In this document: positions 1 through 6,415 of the stretch, piece by piece
How the letters are laid out: each line of letters opens with the position of its first letter
How positions within the stretch are numbered: position 1 is the first letter of the stretch
Source of the DNA: CAZNQW01 sp964575225
GTDB taxonomy: Bacteria; Chloroflexota; Anaerolineae; JAAYZQ01
Assembly: GCA_964575225.1 (NCBI GenBank)
Contig: CAZNQW010000153.1
Coordinates: forward strand, 1-9,441
Direction of reading: 5' to 3'
Length of the DNA: 9,441 nt
Program-made: the position numbers and the translations under genes
The notes under the pieces: model-generated
Seen by the model: only the letters and a program-made list of their open reading frames with translations
The model's database searches: none
What the model was told of the DNA's origin: nothing

Positions 1-54
1 TCGTGAGTCAACGAATACCTTTCGGTAAGATTCTTAATGAGTCAAATCGGGGTA

Positions 55-83
55 TTGACAAAGAACGCCGTCCATGATATAAT
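55..83 (+). promoter_or_regulatory. Consensus sigma70-type promoter
   Basis: A perfect -35 box TTGACA (55-60) and a perfect -10 box TATAAT (78-83) are separated by exactly 17 bases, so transcription should start near base 90. The match to the housekeeping sigma consensus is complete. It is the only strong promoter I see, and it faces the whole gene set, so it probably drives a polycistronic transcript ending at the terminator near 9057. Such a strong promoter normally needs repression, which fits the inverted repeats that overlap it and the LacI-type gene it reads into. Confidence 0.88.
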
Positions 84-117
84 TCTACGCGTGTAGACAA
101 CACGAGTAGATGGACGG
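68..117 (+). repeat. Outer inverted repeat flanking -10 box and operator
   Basis: CCGTCCAT (68-75) is the exact reverse complement of ATGGACGG (110-117). This pair encloses the -10 box and the 27-bp inner inverted repeat, so the promoter core lies in a nested dyad of about 50 bp. The left arm lies upstream of the predicted transcript start, so the structure would act in DNA, for example as a second protein contact, and not in RNA. Chance occurrence of the outer arms cannot be excluded. Confidence 0.4.
84..110 (+). promoter_or_regulatory. 27-bp inverted repeat, probable operator
   Basis: The arm TCTACGCGTGT (84-94) and the arm ACACGAGTAGA (100-110) are reverse complements at 10 of 11 positions, around the 5-base spacer AGACA. 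The repeat begins right after the -10 box and covers the expected transcription start, where a bound repressor would block initiation. The first gene of the unit encodes a LacI-family repressor, so autoregulation is the obvious inference. It is longer and more widely spaced than the classical 14-20 bp LacI-family operator with a central CG. A smaller site inside it (TCTAC-GCGT-GTAGA, 84-97) is an alternative. The DNA symmetry is seen; the binding protein is inferred. Confidence 0.6.
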
Positions 118-118
118 G

Positions 119-138
119 CATTGGAGGGAGCGCCAATG
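119..138 (+). promoter_or_regulatory. Leader hairpin holding SD and start codon of the upstream ORF
   Basis: CATTGG (119-124) pairs exactly with CCAATG (133-138). The 8-base loop AGGGAGCG carries most of the Shine-Dalgarno sequence, and the 3' arm contains the ATG at 136. In the mRNA this small hairpin could partly hide the start of the short upstream ORF. The stem is only 6 bp, so any effect would be modest. Confidence 0.35.
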
Positions 139-303
139 ATTGGTAGACCTCAAGCAGACCTCGTAGTTTCTGGAGAGCAAATCTCTGGCTCAAGGCCCGC
201 TGCCTGTTTTTCTGAGGCCACCTACCAGCCCCTCAACAGCCCCACCCCCCAGCACGACACCCTGCCAGAGTGGACCTCGGCAGCTTGGCCTGGGGCCATC
301 TAG
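136..303 (+). CDS. Possible 55-residue leader ORF upstream of the repressor
   Basis: I do not recognise this protein. The ATG at 136 has a very good Shine-Dalgarno (GGAGGGAG, 123-130) five bases upstream, better than that of the repressor itself. The frame runs 55 codons and stops with TAG at 301-303, only five bases before the repressor ATG at 309. The product is hydrophilic and rich in Pro, Ser, Ala and Gln, with no signal peptide, membrane segment or recognisable motif. The arrangement suggests translational coupling: ribosomes ending here could reinitiate on the repressor, whose own ribosome binding site is poor. It may instead be a chance reading frame in a long 5' leader. Conservation in relatives would decide. 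Confidence 0.35.
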   Translation: MIGRPQADLVVSGEQISGSRPAACFSEATYQPLNSPTPQHDTLPEWTSAAWPGAI

Positions 304-308
304 GACCC

Positions 309-1340
309 ATGCCTCATCGGACGCGCGTCACACGCAAAGACGTAGCCGAACGAGCCGGCGTATCGGTGGCCGTGGTCTCGTACGTGGTCAACGACGGTCC
401 CAGGCCGGTCACCCCCCAAACCCGGGCCAAAGTCCAAAGAGCCATCGAAGAACTGGGCTACTACCCCAACGAAATGGCCCGGGGTCTACGCCTCAAACAA
501 AGTTCCACTATCGGGCTCATCACGCCCGATTACCTTAACCCTGTCTATACCGAAATTGCCGTCGGTATCCAACAGATCTGTCTTCCCAACGGGTACATGA
601 CCCTGTTTGTCTACAGCGGCAACGACATGGATCGCGAACTCCAGCTCTTGCACATGTTTCGGGCCAAGCAGGTGGACGGCGTCATCATGCAGCCGTTGAC
701 CTCCGACGCCCTCGGCGCCACAAAACCCTTACGCGAAGCGAAAATTCCGGTGGTTTTCCTCCAACACGCCTGCCCAGGCATGGATTGCGTCGTCCTCGCC
801 GACGTACAAGGCGGGCGATGGGCCACGCAACACCTCCTGGATTTGGGGCACCGGCGCGTAGGGCTGATCGCGGGACGTCTCCCCGGCGCTGCCCGGGCCG
901 AGGAACGGCTCAAAGGCTACCGCCAAGCGCTTACCGCGGCGGGCATCGAGTGCGATCCCGACCTCATGGTCGTCAGCGACGCAACGCACAACGCCGGTTA
1001 TCAGGCCATGCAACAACTGCTGGCTTTGCCGGAACCGCCGACGGGTGTTTTCTGCCACAACGACGTCCTAGCGGTAGGCGCCATGCATGCCATCCGGAAT
1101 GCCGGCCTATCTGTACCCCACGACGTCTCGATTGTGGGATACGACGATACATCCGCCTCCGCCCATCTGTCGCCGCCCCTGACCACTCTATTTTTCTCCA
1201 GGCTGGAGATGGGGCGCCAGGCCGCCACGATGCTATTTCGGGCCATCGGGCAGGAAGCGGATGATGAGCCCTACATCGCCGAAGTACCGGTAGAATTGAT
1301 CGTGCGCGAGTCCACCAGCCCACCGCCCCAAGCCCGATAG
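309..1340 (+). CDS. LacI/GalR-family transcriptional repressor
   Basis: This 343-residue cytoplasmic DNA-binding protein has the usual LacI-family length and layout. An N-terminal helix-turn-helix (about residues 7-26, VTRKDVAERAGVSVAVVSYV) is followed by the hinge region ending in ARGLRLKQS (about 58-66). A periplasmic-binding-protein-like sensor domain follows (about 70-330), with typical signatures such as GHRRVGLI, the CHNDVLAVGAM strand and the VSIVGYDDT motif near the dimer interface. The recognition helix reads AVVSYVVN, with Tyr where LacI has Arg22, so its operator should differ from lacO. ATG 309 is chosen because it places the HTH at the normal distance; the in-frame GTG at 270 has no SD. 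Only a weak AGGA lies before 309, suggesting coupling to the short ORF upstream. As first gene behind a strong promoter it probably represses the operon and itself; the effector is likely the imported sugar-like compound or a derivative. Confidence 0.93.
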   Translation: MPHRTRVTRKDVAERAGVSVAVVSYVVNDGPRPVTPQTRAKVQRAIEELGYYPNEMARGLRLKQSSTIGLITPDYLNPVYTEIAVGIQQICLPNGYMTLFVYSGNDMDRELQLLHMFRAKQVDGVIMQPLTSDALGATKPLREAKIPVVFLQHACPGMDCVVLADVQGGRWATQHLLDLGHRRVGLIAGRLPGAARAEERLKGYRQALTAAGIECDPDLMVVSDATHNAGYQAMQQLLALPEPPTGVFCHNDVLAVGAMHAIRNAGLSVPHDVSIVGYDDTSASAHLSPPLTTLFFSRLEMGRQAATMLFRAIGQEADDEPYIAEVPVELIVRESTSPPPQAR

Positions 1341-1356
1341 ACCGGACGGCTTTTCG

Positions 1357-1375
1357 GCGGCATTTTGGTTGCCGC
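1357..1375 (+). other. Small intercistronic hairpin after repressor gene
   Basis: GCGGCA (1357-1362) pairs exactly with TGCCGC (1370-1375) across the loop TTTTGGT. No T-run follows, so it is not a standard intrinsic terminator. In the 89-base gap between repressor and esterase it could stabilise the upstream mRNA end or mildly attenuate. Confidence 0.3.
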
Positions 1376-1429
1376 GGGCAATCGAGTGACTGAGAGGCAG
1401 CGTTCCTCACTGATTTGCGAGAGCCAAGG

Positions 1430-2110
1430 ATGCTTGACAGCAAACCGAAGGAGCCCAAAACTAAAGATCTGACCGTGAAAACCCTCTTGTGTTACGGAGA
1501 CTCGAACACCTGGGGCTACAACCCGGCCACCGGGGAGCGATTGGACCGGCACGCACGGTGGCCCGGCGTACTACAAGAAGCGCTTGGGCACGGTTACCTG
1601 GTGATCGAAGAGGGGTTGAACGGCCGGACCACCGTTTGGGACGACCCCATCGAAGGCTACGACAAGAACGGCAAGAGCTATCTCCTCCCCTGCCTCAAGA
1701 CCCACCACCCGCTGGACCTCGTCATCCTCCTGTTGGGCACCAACGACCTGAAGGCGCGTTTTTCCCTGCCCGCCTGCGATATTGCCGCCGGAGCCGGCGC
1801 CCTGGTCGACGTGGTCCAAAAGAGCGACACCGGCTACCATGGCCTCCCCCCTCAGGTGCTGTTGGTGGCGCCGCCGCCTGTTGCCGCCCTGACCGGATTT
1901 GCCGAAATGTTCACAGGCGCACAGCCCAAGTCGGAGCTATGGGCCCCCCGCTACCGCCAAGTGGCCCAGGAGTGCGGCTGCCCTTTTCTCGATGCGGGCC
2001 AGGTGATCGTCTCCAGCCCGCTCGACGGCATCCACTGGGAACGGGAGGAGCACCGCAAGCTGGGACTGGCTGTGGCCGACAAGGTGAAAGCAATTCTTGA
2101 AATCCATTGA
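1430..2110 (+). CDS. SGNH/GDSL hydrolase, arylesterase/acetylesterase type
   Basis: A 226-residue esterase with all SGNH blocks: nucleophile Ser25 in GDSNTWG, the oxyanion Gly in NGRTT (64-68), GTND (103-106) with the oxyanion Asn105, and the Asp199-x-x-His202 pair in DGIHW. The stretches RWPGVLQEALG and VIEEGLNGRTTVWDDP, with the later PLDLVILLLGTNDLK, closely match the arylesterase/acyltransferase branch that includes the Mycobacterium smegmatis acyltransferase and bacterial sugar acetylesterases. There is no signal peptide, so it should act in the cytoplasm, perhaps removing acetyl groups from an imported sugar. ATG 1430 has a purine-rich stretch upstream (GAGAG/AAGG). Relatives usually begin a few residues before the catalytic block, so GTG 1475 (KTLLCYGDS) is a real alternative and would remove a 15-residue Lys/Pro-rich extension. 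The substrate cannot be told from sequence. Confidence 0.9.
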   Translation: MLDSKPKEPKTKDLTVKTLLCYGDSNTWGYNPATGERLDRHARWPGVLQEALGHGYLVIEEGLNGRTTVWDDPIEGYDKNGKSYLLPCLKTHHPLDLVILLLGTNDLKARFSLPACDIAAGAGALVDVVQKSDTGYHGLPPQVLLVAPPPVAALTGFAEMFTGAQPKSELWAPRYRQVAQECGCPFLDAGQVIVSSPLDGIHWEREEHRKLGLAVADKVKAILEIH

Positions 2111-2148
2111 GGATGTTCAGTTTTATGGCAAAGGAGACTGGAACGGAC

Positions 2149-3177
2149 ATGACCCATAAGGACCAGGCTGCACTCCGAAATCGGAGCACACTATCTATCT
2201 TGAGGCAGCGCCTCGCTGAATCGCCTGAACTGGTGGCCCTCAGTACCGTGTTTCTGGTTTTCCTCGTGTTCAGCGCCATTGCGCCCAATTTCCTGACGGC
2301 CTTTGCCCTATCCAATATCCTGACATTGGCCAGCATTTATGGCATCGTCGTGGTGGGAGTCGGCCTGCTGATGATCTCGGGCGAATTTGACCTATCCGTC
2401 GGCTCGAACCTAGCGGTGGCAGGCTATGTCTTTTTGCTCACGCTCCTGGCCGGAGTCCCCCCGGTTCTGGCAATGGTGTTGGCCCTGATCGTCTCCACGA
2501 TCCTGGGACTCATCAACGGCCTGATCGTGGTCTATCTGCGCATCCCCTCCTTCATCGGCACGCTGGGCACCCTGCTTGCCTACCGGGGGGTGGCCCGCTG
2601 GCTCGGCGCCGGGCAGGCCACCAGTTATACGCCCGATGTCAAGCCCGCCCTCTTTGACGCACTGAATGGGTTCATCGCCCCTCTGAACAACCTGTTCGAA
2701 GGGTCGGCGAATTTCCGGATGTCCAGCCTGTGGTTCATCGGCGCCGTGGTGGTTGTGTCCATCATGCTGATGCGCACTCGTCACGGCAATGCCAGCTTTG
2801 CCGTGGGCGGAAATCCGGGGGCCGCCCTGTCCCAGGGAATCAATGTCGTCCGCGTCAAACTGATCAATTTTACCCTATCTGGATTTTTCGCCGGGCTGGC
2901 CGGGGTCGTGCTATTTGCCCAACGCTCTAGCATGAACGAATTGATCGGGAAGGGCTTGGAACTCACGGCCGTGGCCGCGGCCGTCATCGGCGGCGTGTCC
3001 CTCAATGGAGGCACGGGAACCATCATCGGAGCGGCGCTGGGGATGATCATGCTGGCGACCCTGGAGCAGGGGTTGGTATTGCTGGGCGCCCCAAACGAAG
3101 TCTTTCAAGGGATCGTGGGAGCGATCATTATTATCTCCGTCATCACCAACGTCAACTTGAAGCGCCAGCGAGGGTAA
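2149..3177 (+). CDS. Sugar ABC transporter permease 1 (RbsC/XylH/FrcC type)
   Basis: This 342-residue integral membrane protein belongs to the branched-chain amino acid/ribose permease fold (BPD_transp_2). It shows multiple hydrophobic helices starting near residue 29, the family signature GEFDLSVG (78-85), the NGLIVVYLRIPSFIGTLGT stretch, and the late cytoplasmic loop FAVGGNPGAALSQGI that contacts the ATPase. It would form half of the translocation channel for a sugar or polyol. Its paralogue is the product of 4533-5546, and the two probably heterodimerise. ATG 2149 is preferred, with SD AAGGAG at 2131-2136 (a rather long 12-base spacing). In-frame ATGs at 2125 and 2113 and a TTG at 2107 overlapping the esterase stop are alternatives that add up to 14 residues. 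The gene follows the esterase almost without gap, so the two are surely co-transcribed. Confidence 0.93.
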   Translation: MTHKDQAALRNRSTLSILRQRLAESPELVALSTVFLVFLVFSAIAPNFLTAFALSNILTLASIYGIVVVGVGLLMISGEFDLSVGSNLAVAGYVFLLTLLAGVPPVLAMVLALIVSTILGLINGLIVVYLRIPSFIGTLGTLLAYRGVARWLGAGQATSYTPDVKPALFDALNGFIAPLNNLFEGSANFRMSSLWFIGAVVVVSIMLMRTRHGNASFAVGGNPGAALSQGINVVRVKLINFTLSGFFAGLAGVVLFAQRSSMNELIGKGLELTAVAAAVIGGVSLNGGTGTIIGAALGMIMLATLEQGLVLLGAPNEVFQGIVGAIIIISVITNVNLKRQRG

Positions 3178-3218
3178 GCGAAAGCGTCGCCGGCCACCAG
3201 AACCAGGCGCCCTGCCAG

Positions 3219-3233
3219 AAAGGAGGTGCACCT
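3219..3233 (+). other. Orphan perfect SD-like sequence inside a palindrome
   Basis: AAAGGAGGTG (3219-3228) is an ideal anti-16S sequence, yet no start codon in a usable frame follows at normal distance. It overlaps the 10-bp perfect palindrome AGGTGCACCT (3224-3233). It lies in the 188-base gap between permease 1 and the binding protein, which holds no gene. It might bind ribosomes without initiating, or be chance. Confidence 0.3.
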
Positions 3234-3365
3234 TCCAACGAAACGGAACACGCGAAGGCAAGACGAGTAGAAAGAAGCTGAGACGTAGGCCCAGCCAAGA
3301 GCATGGACGTTGGTTCGGGGCAAGGTACGAAAATTTCTGAAAAAGTCTGAGGAGGAGCAAGTATC

Positions 3366-4415
3366 GTGCACAAGAAACTATCTCTGCTATTGGTGTTAGT
3401 CTTGATGGCTACCTTGCTGGCCGCCTGTAGCACCGGCGAACCAGAAGTGGTCGAAAAAGAGGTCACCGTCGTCGTGACGGCCGAACCCGGAGCAGAAGCT
3501 GCGGCACCGGCCGGCGATGACGAGCGCGAGCCCGTGAACATTATCCTCGTCGCCCACGGGGCTTGCAGTTGGGACGCATTCTGGTGTCTCGTCGAGCGGG
3601 GCAACAAAGATGCGGCGCGCGATCTGGGGGTCAATCTGACCATCATTTCTCCGCCCACTTTTGATCCCGCCAAGACGGCCTCTGACATCGATACGGCCCT
3701 GGCTGCCAAGCCCGATGGCCTGGGCGTGACAGTCACCGACGGCGTCCTGTACGAAGAACCCATGATGCGCGCCATCGAGTCGGGCATCCCCGTAATCGCC
3801 TACAACTCGGCCGACCAGAGAGCCGCTGAAGAGCGTATCCCCTACCTCACCTACATCGGCCAGGACGAATACGAGGGTGGAAACCTGGCAGGCCGGCGCC
3901 TGGTCGAGGAATACGGGGGAACCAAAGGTGTGTGTGTCAACCAGGCTGTCGGTCATGTGGGATTGGACGCTCGCTGCCGCGGCTTTGCCGACGCACTGGC
4001 CGAAGGTGGGATCGAGTCGGAAGTCCTGGCCATTAGCAACGACCCCGCCGAAGCGGCTACGACGATGGAGGATTATTACACCGCCAATCCCGACGTCGAC
4101 CTCTGGCTGACCTTGGGTCCCAACGGAGCCAACCCCTTCTATGCCTTCATGAACAACGCCGGCCTCAAAGCGGGTGACATCTACCATGCCAATTTTGACC
4201 TGAGTCCCGAAGTGGCGGCCAAGATCAAAGACGGGACGACCCTTCTGGCCACCGATCAGCAGGGATACGTCCAGGGCTATCTCGTCGTCCAGTGGTTAAG
4301 CTGGATCGTACGCTACGGCATCTATCCGCCCACCGCCATCACCGCTACCGGTCCTGGTGTGACCGACCTGAGCAACATCGATCTGGTGGAGAAATACGCA
4401 GGCGTATACCGCTAA
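3366..4415 (+). CDS. Sugar ABC transporter substrate-binding lipoprotein
   Basis: A 349-residue binding protein starting at GTG 3366 behind an excellent SD (GAGGAGGAG, 3349-3357, 8-base spacing). It has a lipoprotein signal peptide: KK at residues 3-4, a hydrophobic core, and lipobox LAAC with the lipidated Cys21. A flexible linker (about 22-55) carries the EVVEKEVTVVV motif typical of Chloroflexota. The rest is a type I periplasmic-binding domain of the ribose/galactose family (Peripla_BP_4), with features such as AKPDGLGVTV, GIPVIAYNS, YIGQDEYEGGNLAG, DARCRGFADAL, and a late TDQQGYVQGYL hinge segment. SWDAFW near residue 70 is the likely first ligand-contact loop. Cys67, Cys74, Cys190 and Cys204 lie in the exported part and could form disulphides. 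The protein should sit outside the cytoplasmic membrane and feed the two permeases. The ligand is probably a sugar, polyol or glycoside; identity unknown. Confidence 0.93.
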   Translation: MHKKLSLLLVLVLMATLLAACSTGEPEVVEKEVTVVVTAEPGAEAAAPAGDDEREPVNIILVAHGACSWDAFWCLVERGNKDAARDLGVNLTIISPPTFDPAKTASDIDTALAAKPDGLGVTVTDGVLYEEPMMRAIESGIPVIAYNSADQRAAEERIPYLTYIGQDEYEGGNLAGRRLVEEYGGTKGVCVNQAVGHVGLDARCRGFADALAEGGIESEVLAISNDPAEAATTMEDYYTANPDVDLWLTLGPNGANPFYAFMNNAGLKAGDIYHANFDLSPEVAAKIKDGTTLLATDQQGYVQGYLVVQWLSWIVRYGIYPPTAITATGPGVTDLSNIDLVEKYAGVYR

Positions 4416-4427
4416 AGTCCAGTTTCA

Positions 4428-4465
4428 GGGTGGGTTGGGGAAGCACCTGTTTCCCCAACTCATCC
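4428..4465 (+). other. Strong intercistronic hairpin after the binding-protein gene
   Basis: GGGTGGGTTGGGGAA (4428-4442) pairs over 15 bases with TTCCCCAACTCATCC (4451-4465), with two G-U wobbles and an 8-base loop. The inner 9 bp are perfect. No T-run follows, so it is not a standard terminator. Its place 12 bases after the binding-protein stop matches the known pattern in importer operons, where a 3' hairpin protects the binding-protein mRNA so that more of it is made than of the membrane parts. That role is inferred. Confidence 0.65.
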
Positions 4466-4532
4466 AAGACCGATATCCACCCGCCTCTACGTTCGGCAAG
4501 GGCGGAGGTACGATGTACAGGAGGGGGAACCA

Positions 4533-5546
4533 TTGAGTGCAACCGACGTTTCCCGAGAGTTGAAACAAGAAAGGCTGAATCTGCGCAAACTATTGACAGG
4601 GTCGCCGATGGCGCCACCCCTGATCACCCTGGTCACCGTTTTCATTTTATTTCTATTAGTCGTCCCCAATTTTGCCTCAATGCGGACGGTTTCGGGTATT
4701 GTCAACGCAGCCTCCATCAATGCCATCGTCGTCATTGGGGTCACCCTGTTGATGATCTGCGGCGAATTCGATCTGTCGGTCGGCGCCATGGTAGCCATGG
4801 GCGGGTTTGTTTTTGCCAAGCTGACCATCGATGGCGGATCGCCGCTGGTGGCGGTGCTTGCTACCCTGCTGGTGACCAGTGTGATGGGGGCCATAAACGG
4901 CGGACTCAAAATTAGCACCGGCATCCCCTCCTTTGTGGTTACGCTGGGCACCCGCTCCATCTACCGGGCCCTTGTCTGGCTCTTTTCCGGAGGGTTGATG
5001 GTCCAGGCTGCCGAGGTATTGCCCGTCTACAACTTTTTCAACGGGCGATTGGACGTGCTCAACAACCTGTTCGAGCGAGCCAATTTCCGCACGGTCACCT
5101 TGTGGGCCATCCTATTGGGGCTGGTGTTGCAGGTCATTCTGACCCGCACGAGGTTTGGCAACCAGGTGTTTGCCACCGGTGGCAACCCAGGAGCGGCCCG
5201 GGCCCAAGGGGTCAAAACGAACCTGATCAAATTCGTTTGTTTTACCCTTACCGGCGCGCTGTCGGGTGTGGCTGGCATCATGACGTTTAGTCAGTTCACC
5301 ACCGTTTTTGTCGCCACGGCTGCCGACCTGGAAATGACGACCATTGCCGCCGCCGTTGTGGGCGGCACCCTCCTCAGCGGTGGGGTGGGCAGCGTCATTG
5401 GAGGATTGCTCGGGATCTTGACCATCAATATGCTGCGTACAGGCGTGGTCCTGCTGGGCCTGCCCTCCGACAACTTTGAGGCCATTGTGGGAGTGGCCAT
5501 CATCGGTGCCGCCGCTGTGAACGAGTATATCCGTCGCCGCTCCTGA
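4533..5546 (+). CDS. Sugar ABC transporter permease 2 (RbsC/XylH/FrcC type)
   Basis: A 337-residue membrane protein of the same BPD_transp_2 family as permease 1. They align along the whole length: GEFDLSVG (77-84), the GIPSFVVTLGT segment, LDVLNNLFERANFR, and FATGGNPGAARAQGV. The N-terminal 25 residues are charged and cytoplasmic, then hydrophobic helices begin near residue 27. Start TTG 4533 is supported by a strong SD (AGGAGGGGG, 4519-4527, five bases upstream). ATG 4608 is in frame but would remove the N-terminal tail and has no SD. Two distinct permeases in one operon suggest an asymmetric channel, unlike RbsC, which works as a homodimer. Permease 2 lacks the NG-to-YLRIP spacing of permease 1 (it has NGGLKISTGIP), so the duplication is old. 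Confidence 0.93.
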   Translation: MSATDVSRELKQERLNLRKLLTGSPMAPPLITLVTVFILFLLVVPNFASMRTVSGIVNAASINAIVVIGVTLLMICGEFDLSVGAMVAMGGFVFAKLTIDGGSPLVAVLATLLVTSVMGAINGGLKISTGIPSFVVTLGTRSIYRALVWLFSGGLMVQAAEVLPVYNFFNGRLDVLNNLFERANFRTVTLWAILLGLVLQVILTRTRFGNQVFATGGNPGAARAQGVKTNLIKFVCFTLTGALSGVAGIMTFSQFTTVFVATAADLEMTTIAAAVVGGTLLSGGVGSVIGGLLGILTINMLRTGVVLLGLPSDNFEAIVGVAIIGAAAVNEYIRRRS

Positions 5547-5571
5547 AATCTGCCAAGGGAAGGATTTTACC

Positions 5572-6345
5572 ATGACTCAAGCGAATCATTCGAATGAACA
5601 TGAAACCCCTGTGGTTTCCATGAAAAATATCGTCAAACGGTTTGGTCATATCTATGCCCTGAATGGGGTCGATTTTGACGTGAGACCCAGGGAAGTGATG
5701 GCCCTTTTGGGAGACAATGGCGCCGGCAAATCGACCCTCATCAAAACCCTCACCGGGGTGTACACCCCCACCAGCGGCCAGATCTTTTTTGAGGGACAGC
5801 CCGTCCAGATTCGAAACCCCAACGACGCCCGCGCCCTGGGCATCGAAACGGTGTATCAGGACCTGGCTCTGGTCAACGAAATGAGCATCGGACGGAACTT
5901 TTTCCTGGGCCGCGAGCCCACGCGCAAGATGGGCGTGTTCAATTTCCTGGACATGAAGACCATCGCCGACGAGGCACGCGGCTCGCTGGCCGACGTGGGC
6001 ATTCGCATCCGATCGGCCAACGAAAAGGTGGAAAAGCTCTCCGGTGGCGAACGCCAGTCGGTGGCCATCGGCCGGGCCGTCCACTTTGGCGCCAAACTGC
6101 TCATCCTGGACGAACCGACCTCGGCGCTCTCGGTGGCCGAATCCCAAAAGGTGCTTGATTATACCCTCAACGCCAAGGAGCGTGGCTTGTCGGTCATCTT
6201 TATCACCCACAACGTCCACCACGTGATGGCCGTCGCCGACCGCTATACGGTCATCCGCCACGCCAAAAAAGTGGGTACCTATGACAGGAACGAGGTGGAC
6301 TTTAACGACATCTCGAATTTGATCACGGGCGTGCGGGAGTCGTGA
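5572..6345 (+). CDS. Sugar ABC transporter ATP-binding protein, single domain
   Basis: A 257-residue cytoplasmic ATPase that powers the importer. All nucleotide-binding motifs are intact: Walker A GDNGAGKST (47-55), Q-loop Gln96 in VYQD, signature LSGGERQ (156-162), Walker B KLLILDE (175-181) with catalytic Glu181, and switch His213 in ITHN. It has one ATPase domain, unlike the tandem ~500-residue RbsA, XylG and MglA proteins, so it should work as a homodimer, as in the FrcA-type fructose importers. ATG 5572 has the SD GGAAGGA (5558-5564) seven bases upstream. The gap to permease 2 is only 25 bases, so the two are co-transcribed. The first 13 residues form a polar tail before the conserved domain starts. 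Confidence 0.94.
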   Translation: MTQANHSNEHETPVVSMKNIVKRFGHIYALNGVDFDVRPREVMALLGDNGAGKSTLIKTLTGVYTPTSGQIFFEGQPVQIRNPNDARALGIETVYQDLALVNEMSIGRNFFLGREPTRKMGVFNFLDMKTIADEARGSLADVGIRIRSANEKVEKLSGGERQSVAIGRAVHFGAKLLILDEPTSALSVAESQKVLDYTLNAKERGLSVIFITHNVHHVMAVADRYTVIRHAKKVGTYDRNEVDFNDISNLITGVRES

Positions 6346-6366
6346 GATCTTTTCTCCCTTGCCCGT
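6325..6366 (+). other. Hairpin spanning the end of the ATPase gene
   Basis: ACGGGC (6325-6330) pairs with GCCCGT (6361-6366), and inside it GGGAG (6335-6339) pairs with CTCCC (6354-6358). An internal loop of 4 versus 2 bases separates the two helices, and the terminal loop is 14 bases. The ATPase stop codon lies in that loop. No T-run follows. It separates transport genes from the two UroD-type genes and may act in processing or partial attenuation. Confidence 0.4.
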
Positions 6367-6415
6367 GCTGATTATATCACATTGGTTGGTATGTAACTGA
6401 TAGGAGACGAGCTTG

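Noticed and set aside
4..45. Direct repeat TGAGTCAA at 4-11 and 38-45
   Set aside because: Only 8 bases, two copies; could be an activator site upstream of the promoter, but nothing else supports it.
270..308. GTG 270 as start of the LacI-type repressor
   Set aside because: It adds 13 residues before the helix-turn-helix that have no counterpart in the family, and has no Shine-Dalgarno; ATG 309 fits better.
3396..4187. Long 263-codon open frame on the - strand across the binding-protein gene
   Set aside because: It is the antisense shadow of a clearly recognisable lipoprotein gene in a GC-rich region, and its translation shows no domain.
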